NCBI RefSeq assembly: GCF_900205865.1
Contig: NZ_LT906662.1
Coordinates: forward strand, 620,001 to 684,000
Origin: Thermoanaerobacterium sp. RBIITD
GTDB taxonomy: Bacteria; Bacillota; Thermoanaerobacteria; Thermoanaerobacterales; Thermoanaerobacteraceae
DNA: 64,000 nt
Reading direction: 5' to 3'
Position 1 is the first letter of the stretch. Each line of letters begins with the position of its first letter. Of the stretch, positions 54,041 to 64,000 are shown piece by piece. The notes under the pieces are model-generated. The model had not been told where the DNA came from. It ran no database searches and saw only the letters and a list, made by a program, of their open reading frames with translations. The position numbers and the translations under genes were made by a program.

Positions 54041-57000
54041 GTTTCAATTCCACTATGGTTCGATTTAAATTTCGTCTTTAGTTAAATGTTTTTTAATAAG
54101 ACTTAAGTTTCAATTCCACTATGGTTCGATTTAAATCCTTACCTTGCAATACTAACTCTCTGAATCGTTTTGTGTTTCAATTCCACTATGGTTCGATTTA
54201 AATAAACGAGGATTATGTATTTGATAGAACATAAAGGGAGGTTTCAATTCCACTATGGTTCGATTTAAATTTCATTTGCGTCCACATTTGTTGCTGCAAG
54301 TTCCAAGTTTCAATTCCACTATGGTTCGATTTAAATTTACAAAAAGCCTTTTTTATTTTCTAAAAAATTTTAAGTTTCAATTCCACTATGGTTCGATTTA
54401 AATGTTTCAAAAAGGTGAATTTGTGAAATACATTATGGCGTTTCAATTCCACTATGGTTCGATTTAAATCCATAAACAAGGAGTGATAATAGTATGCCTA
54501 AGCCAAAGTTTCAATTCCACTATGGTTCGATTTAAATTTACTACGGGAACCACAAGATAAGCAGCGGCCTGACGTTTCAATTCCACTATGGTTCGATTTA
54601 AATATCTACATCAATTACATTATTATTTCCTTCAGTATCGTTTCAATTCCACTATGGTTCGATTTAAATATGTATTTGTATCAATATTGTTTGGCAGTCC
54701 AATTAGTTTCAATTCCACTATGGTTCGATTTAAATTTGTAAGGTTGTATTAGAAACTTTTAGTCTACCTATAGTTTCAATTCCACTATGGTTCGATTTAA
54801 ATAGTCCGAAGAAGATGCTTATGCAATCCTTGTGAGAGAGTTTCAATTCCACTATGGTTCGATTTAAATGAAAAATATGAGTTATCACATGCTTTTGATC
54901 CACCTGTTTCAATTCCACTATGGTTCGATTTAAATCATAAAACCTATAAAAACAAAAGAAGAACTAAAAAATGTTTCAATTCCACTATGGTTCGATTTAA
55001 ATCCGATAAAAGCCAACTTTACATCCTTTTATTGCTAAAGTTTCAATTCCACTATGGTTCGATTTAAATTTGAATGTCAAGGAAAATTAATAAAAAAATA
55101 AACAGGGTTTCAATTCCACTATGGTTCGATTTAAATCATGCAATTTACTTTACTGCCTCAAAACACATACTTGGTTTCAATTCCACTATGGTTCGATTTA
55201 AATGGGAATGATACAAAAACTCCATTTTTGCCTTGTATCGTTTCAATTCCACTATGGTTCGATTTAAATTTACAGTACGTTGTTCCATGAGATGGTGCAT
55301 TCAACGTTTCAATTCCACTATGGTTCGATTTAAATACGACTACGAACATCCTAATCAGTCCGTATTATACGTTTCAATTCCACTATGGTTCGATTTAAAT
55401 ACTCCCGTCATCTTCTTTAATGTAGAAAAGACCTGTGTTTCAATTCCACTATGGTTCGATTTAAATCGATCAACACTGGCTAGGAAGATTATTCTTGTAC
55501 AAGTTTCAATTCCACTATGGTTCGATTTAAATGAAGAATCTCTTTTATAGTCAACTTACTTTCATAACGTTTCAATTCCACTATGGTTCGATTTAAATAT
55601 TTGTGGTGATGATAAAGATACATACTTTTTTTGTGTTTCAATTCCACTATGGTTCGATTTAAATATTTTGCTAACGTAATAAATAAAATTACTTAAAATT
55701 GTTTCAATTCCACTATGGTTCGATTTAAATCGACCCCGCAGAAGGTTTAAAACACTTTGCAAACACGTTTCAATTCCACTATGGTTCGATTTAAATTGCG
55801 AGAGCTGCAAGGAGCAGTTCGGAGAGTACGACGTTTCAATTCCACTATGGTTCGATTTAAATGTTCCTCAAGATAAATCCAATATAATCCATACATTAGT
55901 TTCAATTCCACTATGGTTCGATTTAAATCAACTGCGGTAATGGGGTTAATACATCAAGTACAAAAGTTTCAATTCCACTATGGTTCGATTTAAATTAACA
56001 GGGCAAGGTTTTTAGCAGGTGAAATTCCTGCGTTTCAATTCCACTATGGTTCGATTTAAATTTAACATCAATTCAATCACCTCCTTATTATTATTTTGTT
56101 TCAATTCCACTATGGTTCGATTTAAATTTGTACAACATTAGAGGAATTAAAAAGAGAATATAAGTTTCAATTCCACTATGGTTCGATTTAAATTGTAGAG
56201 CCTGGTAAATACATATTCCCTTGAACTTCGTTTCAATTCCACTATGGTTCGATTTAAATATCACAGAATTTGTCAAAGCTTGTTGTTAATGTTTTGTTTC
56301 AATTCCACTATGGTTCGATTTAAATCCTTCTTTGTCCTCCATTTCATTGTCTATGAGTTTTGTTTCAATTCCACTATGGTTCGATTTAAATCCAAACTTA
56401 TAGCATTGAAGTTACGAGTAGTCAAAAGTTTCAATTCCACTATGGTTCGATTTAAATTAAGCCTAAAAAGAATGACAATATACGAATTAGGAAGTTTCAA
56501 TTCCACTATGGTTCGATTTAAATCTGATCCTCGGGTGCTAACTCTCTCGATATGTCATCGTTTCAATTCCACTATGGTTCGATTTAAATACTGATGCTGT
56601 GTCCCTGACGATGTTCGAAAATACACGTTTCAATTCCACTATGGTTCGATTTAAATTATTAAAGCGGAACCCGATTGCCACTTCAGGGGGGTGTTTCAAT
56701 TCCACTATGGTTCGATTTAAATAAAGACAGTACAATCAACGCAACCTGTTCAAACTCATGTTTCAATTCCACTATGGTTCGATTTAAATTGAAGCTGATA
56801 ACAACGATCTTATTAAAATTATTCGTTTCAATTCCACTATGGTTCGATTTAAATTTGATAGGTATTCAAAAGCCTTATCATCGTTCCATTCGTTTCAATT
56901 CCACTATGGTTCGATTTAAATTAATATAAATAAAAATAATAATAACAGGAAGGAAGTGTTTCAATTCCACTATGGTTCGATTTAAATCGACAGAACATTA

Positions 57001-58215
57001 TCTGCGCACGCAATTTTACATCAAGTTTCAATTCCACTATGGTTCGATTTAAATTATCTCTACAATTTTTGTATATATCATTGTATAAATTGTTTCAATT
57101 CCACTATGGTTCGATTTAAATTTTGTATTTTTTAAGTTCTGCAATATAGTCTGAAATAGTTTCAATTCCACTATGGTTCGATTTAAATGGTCATTTGGAA
57201 TAATACGACAGCGTATGAAAGAAAAGTTTCAATTCCACTATGGTTCGATTTAAATACATTAGAAGGAGAACATATAGCGAGGGTAGGCGATGTTTCAATT
57301 CCACTATGGTTCGATTTAAATCCACTCATACCTATTTCACTAAAGGGAATTTCAGTAGTTTCAATTCCACTATGGTTCGATTTAAATGAGACTTCGACGG
57401 GTATATTTCTGTAAGTTTGTCCAGTTTCAATTCCACTATGGTTCGATTTAAATAAGGAGGAGCAACAATGATAATAGCAAATATGACAGTTTCAATTCCA
57501 CTATGGTTCGATTTAAATCAACTCGTTCAAAACTGTTTTTTTATCTTCGGATATGTTTCAATTCCACTATGGTTCGATTTAAATTATGTCTTATACGTTT
57601 GCCAAACAAATCAAAACCTGGTTTCAATTCCACTATGGTTCGATTTAAATGGATGTTTATCGGGCTGTTAAGTCTTTGTATATGCCGTTTCAATTCCACT
57701 ATGGTTCGATTTAAATTAACAATCGTATTATTATTAAATGTACTGAAAGATGGTTTCAATTCCACTATGGTTCGATTTAAATTTGTGTAGATTATACCTT
57801 AATCGTATTCGATGATATGTTTCAATTCCACTATGGTTCGATTTAAATTAGCACATCAGCAACGGGTGTAACAATCAGCATAAAGTTTCAATTCCACTAT
57901 GGTTCGATTTAAATTTCAAGCAGGAATCTGCTTTGGACTTAATTATATATGTTTCAATTCCACTATGGTTCGATTTAAATTATTTGTTTGATTACTTAAA
58001 GAAACACATTAAAGATGTTTCAATTCCACTATGGTTCGATTTAAATTGTTGTATTTATAAATAATCAACAAATTCAATTAGAGTTTCAATTCCACTATGG
58101 TTCGATTTAAATCATGCCCACATATACTACATTTTTGCGACGTAAATTTGTTTCAATTCCACTATGGTTCGATTTAAATTTTTACAAAAAAAATTATAAG
58201 GAGGAATTTATTTAA

Positions 58216-59013
58216 GTTTCAATTCCACTATGGTTCGATTTAAATTTTGTATTATGTCGTCGGGAGAAATGTTCCCGACAAGTTTCAATTCCACTATGGT
58301 TCGATTTAAATAGAAGAATACACGAGAGTGTATTAGCAGTATTTAAAAGTTTCAATTCCACTATGGTTCGATTTAAATGATGTTCCTATGTTTGGCATAA
58401 TTAAATAAGGACAACGTTTCAATTCCACTATGGTTCGATTTAAATGACCATACCGACGGCGGGGGTGCTGTCGGCGAGTGAGTTTCAATTCCACTATGGT
58501 TCGATTTAAATTTTGTATTATGTCGTCGGGAGAAATGTTCCCGACAAGTTTCAATTCCACTATGGTTCGATTTAAATAGAAGAATACACGAGAGTGTATT
58601 AGCAGTATTTAAAAGTTTCAATTCCACTATGGTTCGATTTAAATGATGTTCCTATGTTTGGCATAATTAAATAAGGACAACGTTTCAATTCCACTATGGT
58701 TCGATTTAAATGACCATACCGACGGCGGGGGTGCTGTCGGCGAGTGAGTTTCAATTCCACTATGGTTCGATTTAAATTTTGTATTATGTCGTCGGGAGAA
58801 ATGTTCCCGACAAGTTTCAATTCCACTATGGTTCGATTTAAATAGAAGAATACACGAGAGTGTATTAGCAGTATTTAAAAGTTTCAATTCCACTATGGTT
58901 CGATTTAAATGATGTTCCTATGTTTGGCATAATTAAATAAGGACAACGTTTCAATTCCACTATGGTTCGATTTAAATGACCATACCGACGGCGGGGGTGC
59001 TGTCGGCGAGTGA
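58216..59013. repeat. Spacer block D, three tandem copies of a 4-spacer unit
   Basis: A 266-bp unit of four repeats and four spacers (starting TTTGTATTATGTCG, AGAAGAATACACG, GATGTTCCTATG, GACCATACCGACGG) occurs three times in tandem, at 58216, 58482 and 58748. The last spacer also occurs alone at 60436-60471. Confidence 0.92.
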
Positions 59014-62000
59014 GTTTCAATTCCACTATGGTTCGATTTAAATTACTGCACGCAGAGCATAGGACTTGTGGAGTATCCTAGTTTCAATTCCACTATGGTT
59101 CGATTTAAATACAAGAGGATATTTGGCGATTCCTGTTAAGGCAAATGTTTCAATTCCACTATGGTTCGATTTAAATTGCATTGACTGTACTACCATTCTC
59201 ATCTGCAATAGCGTTTCAATTCCACTATGGTTCGATTTAAATGAAGGTTATTTTGCACGTCGGCATAAATCATGGTCAAGTTTCAATTCCACTATGGTTC
59301 GATTTAAATTAATTCATGTTCGGTTAATTTTCTATCTATATCAAAGTTTCAATTCCACTATGGTTCGATTTAAATGGAAGTGTGTTAATTGAATATTTTA
59401 AAAAAAGAAAAGTTTCAATTCCACTATGGTTCGATTTAAATTATAGTGCTCAAGTAATTGCCACTAAAAATGATTCTGTTTCAATTCCACTATGGTTCGA
59501 TTTAAATAGGCTATCGCTATTGTAGAAGTCAAAGAGGCATCTAGTTTCAATTCCACTATGGTTCGATTTAAATTTTGATACGAGATAATATAGATATTAA
59601 TGATATTTAGTTTCAATTCCACTATGGTTCGATTTAAATGCGAGATATAAGAAAGAATCCTCTCTCCTGACAAAGGTTTCAATTCCACTATGGTTCGATT
59701 TAAATGAATGTGGCAATTATACAAAAAGCTGCCCAAGACACAGTTTCAATTCCACTATGGTTCGATTTAAATCCTGTCAAAGCCAATTTTCTCTAGCGTG
59801 CCTGCCATGTTTCAATTCCACTATGGTTCGATTTAAATTGCTGATTCTAAAATACACATAATAGCTACAATGAGGTTTCAATTCCACTATGGTTCGATTT
59901 AAATAAGGCGTGGATAAGGCACATAGAATTGCAGTACTGGAGTTTCAATTCCACTATGGTTCGATTTAAATAATTATATCTTTTGCACTTAGAAGAGCTC
60001 AGAGATAGTTTCAATTCCACTATGGTTCGATTTAAATTATTTTATTTATCCATTCTGTTATTCTGTCAATAATGTTTCAATTCCACTATGGTTCGATTTA
60101 AATTATCCCAAAAGAATTTGAAATCAACCCTAACACAAAGTTTCAATTCCACTATGGTTCGATTTAAATTTGCTATATCATTTCCAAAAAGCAGAACTGC
60201 AAGTGAGTTTCAATTCCACTATGGTTCGATTTAAATGTGTTCTACTAATTGTATTGTAAATTCTGCTTGTGCGTTTCAATTCCACTATGGTTCGATTTAA
60301 ATCATTCAAAATAGTTAAAGTTACACGAGTAACACTAGCGTTTCAATTCCACTATGGTTCGATTTAAATAATAGTAGAAGTACTACCAGTAGAATAATTA
60401 AGTAAGTTTCAATTCCACTATGGTTCGATTTAAATGACCATACCGACGGCGGGGGTGCTGTCGGCGAGTGAGTTTCAATTCCACTATGGTTCGATTTAAA
60501 TTTTAGATATAATGAAGGTTGTATTAAATGAAGATGCGTTTCAATTCCACTATGGTTCGATTTAAATGGTACGACCATATAAACACAGTAAAAACAGTTA
60601 TGGGTTTCAATTCCACTATGGTTCGATTTAAATTATCTCATTGCCATTCTTATCATGCTTTCCTGTCCAGGTTTCAATTCCACTATGGTTCGATTTAAAT
60701 TCCTTTCTGTTATTATTATTTCGGCTTACCATCATCGTTTCAATTCCACTATGGTTCGATTTAAATTGATATTTCATATAACAGTATGAATATTTATATT
60801 CATGTTTCAATTCCACTATGGTTCGATTTAAATTCTCATTGCCAAAACTATTCAATTTAGCAGTACAATGTTTCAATTCCACTATGGTTCGATTTAAATG
60901 AGTTTTACGTAAAGCAATATCAAAGGTTGAAGGGAGTTTCAATTCCACTATGGTTCGATTTAAATATTATCCCGTCTACTGCAAGATTAAGTCCTAATAC
61001 TGTTTCAATTCCACTATGGTTCGATTTAAATGAATTTTTCTTTGCATCATCTAGTCCTTTATTAAACGTTTCAATTCCACTATGGTTCGATTTAAATCAG
61101 ACCAATAGTGGCGGGTGCAGATGCACTTATAGAGTTTCAATTCCACTATGGTTCGATTTAAATCCAGATGTATTTTATATAGCCTTTTGATACTTTCGTG
61201 TTTCAATTCCACTATGGTTCGATTTAAATTGGTATCTTCGTGATAGGGGTGCTGTTACTCTTACAGGTTTCAATTCCACTATGGTTCGATTTAAATTTCT
61301 GCTGACGAATAAAACATTTCTATGAGTTCGTCGTTTCAATTCCACTATGGTTCGATTTAAATCAAGCACAGTGCAAACAAATGTAAGCTTGTATACATGT
61401 TTCAATTCCACTATGGTTCGATTTAAATCTTGACCTGCTTATTAAGTGCAAGGCACAAAAGCTGGTTTCAATTCCACTATGGTTCGATTTAAATCCTTGC
61501 GATAATCTACTGTGTTATTGCCTCCATTTGCGTTTCAATTCCACTATGGTTCGATTTAAATGCACTTTCATGTTATACTTTTCTGCGATTTCTTCTAGTT
61601 TCAATTCCACTATGGTTCGATTTAAATTAAAGATATGCGACGCTGCATATAAGGATAAGACTCGTTTCAATTCCACTATGGTTCGATTTAAATTCGATAA
61701 CATGCCTTTACGCTTTATAACTACCTTATGTTTCAATTCCACTATGGTTCGATTTAAATTGCAAATATTGACCGCTTAATAGTCGGACAAAAGGCGTTTC
61801 AATTCCACTATGGTTCGATTTAAATTTTGTTATTGTAATGCCCGACAAGATTAAATCCTGCGTTTCAATTCCACTATGGTTCGATTTAAATCCGGTCATG
61901 TGAGCCCGTTCCGAGGTTTTCGAAGCTGTTTCAATTCCACTATGGTTCGATTTAAATGCTATCTTCGTTATTATTTATACCCTTAGTAACAGAGTTTCAA

Positions 62001-64000
62001 TTCCACTATGGTTCGATTTAAATATAAAACTTAACAATGCAAAAGCAGCTCTTGCTAATAGTTTCAATTCCACTATGGTTCGATTTAAATTATTTCTTGT
62101 ATTTTCTCTTTGTTTTTCTCATAAGCGTTTCAATTCCACTATGGTTCGATTTAAATTAGGAGCGACAGCGGGTGCAGCGGTGATACCTGTCATGTTTCAA
62201 TTCCACTATGGTTCGATTTAAATTGTGCTTTGAGATCTGCCTCAAGTTCTTTCATTGGCGTTTCAATTCCACTATGGTTCGATTTAAATCATGAAATATT
62301 GGATCTGCTAAAAGAATATAAAGCAGTTTCAATTCCACTATGGTTCGATTTAAATTTTCTTTGTTTGTTGCTATCTTAATTCCCTTCAGTTGTTTCAATT
62401 CCACTATGGTTCGATTTAAATTGACTTTGATAAAAAGGTTACGTCAATAGTAATTGAGTTTCAATTCCACTATGGTTCGATTTAAATTGCCTCTCTGTGC
62501 GTTGTCGAATTGAACCAAGCGTAGTTTCAATTCCACTATGGTTCGATTTAAATAGTAAGCACTTGTTTTACGACATCTAAAACAGGTGAGTTTCAATTCC
62601 ACTATGGTTCGATTTAAATGAAATATTGTTGTAAAACATACTTCTTCTCACTGCCGTTTCAATTCCACTATGGTTCGATTTAAATTACAAAGTTTGGGTT
62701 TTTTTCAATAAATTCTGCAATGTTTCAATTCCACTATGGTTCGATTTAAATGGAAATAGTGACAGGATATCATGTACAGGTTGATATTGTTTCAATTCCA
62801 CTATGGTTCGATTTAAATTATTGCTAATGAACTTATTAATGTGTTAGCTGAAAAGTTTCAATTCCACTATGGTTCGATTTAAATTTTATTCCACCCTCCT
62901 TCCAGTCAAATTACTTTCAGTTTCAATTCCACTATGGTTCGATTTAAATTCTATCTTCAAAAGAACACGTGTAAGCTTTTAAAAAAGTTTCAATTCCACT
63001 ATGGTTCGATTTAAATCAATCCTGAATTGTTCTATGGTAAATTCATAGAATTGTTTCAATTCCACTATGGTTCGATTTAAATTTGCAAACAAAAACAAGT
63101 GTAGAGGAGGTAAAATAATAGTTTCAATTCCACTATGGTTCGATTTAAATAGAAGAAAATAAAGAAGATGCTTCTAATGTTTTCTCGTTTCAATTCCACT
63201 ATGGTTCGATTTAAATCCAAGACCCGGATTAGCCTTTTGCCACATCCTCCAATGTTTCAATTCCACTATGGTTCGATTTAAATATATTATGGTAAAAAAG
63301 AAAAGGGGAAGAAATATTGGTTTCAATTCCACTATGGTTCGATTTAAATGGTATATGTCATCTAATTCTTCCATTTTTGCACCACGTTTCAATTCCACTA
63401 TGGTTCGATTTAAATTCTTGAGCTTCCGATAAAGACTCTTTTAAAAATCCTCGTTTCAATTCCACTATGGTTCGATTTAAATTGCCTGCTGTGAGAAATT
63501 CCAATAGTAGTAGCTAGGCGTTTCAATTCCACTATGGTTCGATTTAAATTGAGTTTGACAACAAAAATTTCACATATTTAGCAATGTTTCAATTCCACTA
63601 TGGTTCGATTTAAATCTGATATAGCACAGGATACACTAGAAACTGAGACAGGTTTCAATTCCACTATGGTTCGATTTAAATGAAAGAAGAAAATCTAATC
63701 AAATTCATTAGACAGCTGTTTCAATTCCACTATGGTTCGATTTAAATTCATGGTAATATTCATCATATTGCCATAATACAGGTGTTTCAATTCCACTATG
63801 GTTCGATTTAAATGATTCCCTGAAGCTAATTCTCCAGGTGTTGTTACAAGTTTCAATTCCACTATGGTTCGATTTAAATTTAATAGTAATTCTAACAACT
63901 CCATCAATTAGTAGTTGTTTCAATTCCACTATGGTTCGATTTAAATTTTGTTGATGCCTGCGGTGTCGTTGTATTTTGAGCGTTTCAATTCCACTATGGT

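Larger units (their letters stand above)
48463..64000 (-). CRISPR. Very large CRISPR array (type I-B-style repeat), >=234 spacers, continuing past the window
   Basis: A 30-nt repeat, plus-strand start GTTTCAATTCC, middle CACTATGGTT, end CGATTTAAAT, recurs about every 66 nt (spacers mostly 36-37, one about 41). By hand I count 234 complete repeats plus a partial one at 63982. The reverse complement ends GGAATTGAAAC, whose last eight bases are the ATTGAAAC crRNA handle of type I-B arrays, so transcription is inferred to run leftwards with the leader to the right, outside the window. The left end, the old side, has first-base changes: A in repeat 1 and C in repeats 3-6. Repeat 27 (50183) has one internal G-to-T change. 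No cas genes lie in the window. Confidence 0.98.

Noticed and set aside
48589-63929. Many open frames with repeated NSTMVRFK, SIPLWFDLN, LNRTIVELK or KSNHSGIET motifs
   Set aside because: These are the CRISPR repeat translated in different frames; they have no ribosome sites and are not proteins.

Overview
The window is AT-rich DNA from a motile, endospore-forming anaerobe of the Firmicutes. Supporting signs are a Bacillus/Clostridium-type flagellar filament operon, GerM and YyaC sporulation proteins, an Rnf complex, rubrerythrin, a SAM-I riboswitch and a type I-B-style CRISPR repeat. My best guess is the Thermoanaerobacterales (Thermoanaerobacterium-like). This rests on gene content and style, not on a database match.

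Left part (1-13,300, mostly minus strand): a flagellin-modification fringe (methyltransferase, CgeB-like glycosyltransferase, an unknown protein and the tail of an RmlD-like reductase) is followed by a LAGLIDADG homing-endonuclease gene with an in-frame stop. Next comes the conserved block comFC-yvyF-flgM-flgN-flgK-flgL-DUF6470-fliW-csrA-hag, with recD2 upstream of comFC. The flagellin gene hag is split near its 3' end by a 346-nt group I intron. Removing it restores the canonical flagellin C-terminus. The hag leader carries a sigma-D-like promoter and two GGA sites typical of CsrA control.

Middle (13,300-43,600): a 72-nt poly(T) tract, an HD-GYP protein and a FapA-like protein, metK under a SAM-I riboswitch, the rnfCDGEAB operon, peroxide-defence genes (rubrerythrin, peroxiredoxin), tRNA-Pro/Val/Tyr, a phosphodiester-glycosidase-type exported protein, sporulation genes (yyaC, gerM), a two-component system, nagA with a CcpA-like regulator, a HAD phosphatase, a YetF-type membrane protein with its DUF4363 partner, a BlaI/BlaR1-like regulatory pair with a double operator, a lipoprotein, and an MntA/HepT toxin-antitoxin pair.

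Right part (43,600-64,000): a two-repeat CRISPR remnant of a different repeat family, a ClC channel with an RCK_C domain divergent from a BusR-like repressor, a 5'-truncated glycine-betaine-type binding protein left by a deletion, and a decayed IS3-family element. From 48,463 to the window edge there is one continuous CRISPR array: by hand count 234 full repeats plus one cut by the edge. Its orientation indicates that the leader and probably the cas genes lie to the right, outside the window. Several spacer blocks inside the array are duplicated or triplicated.
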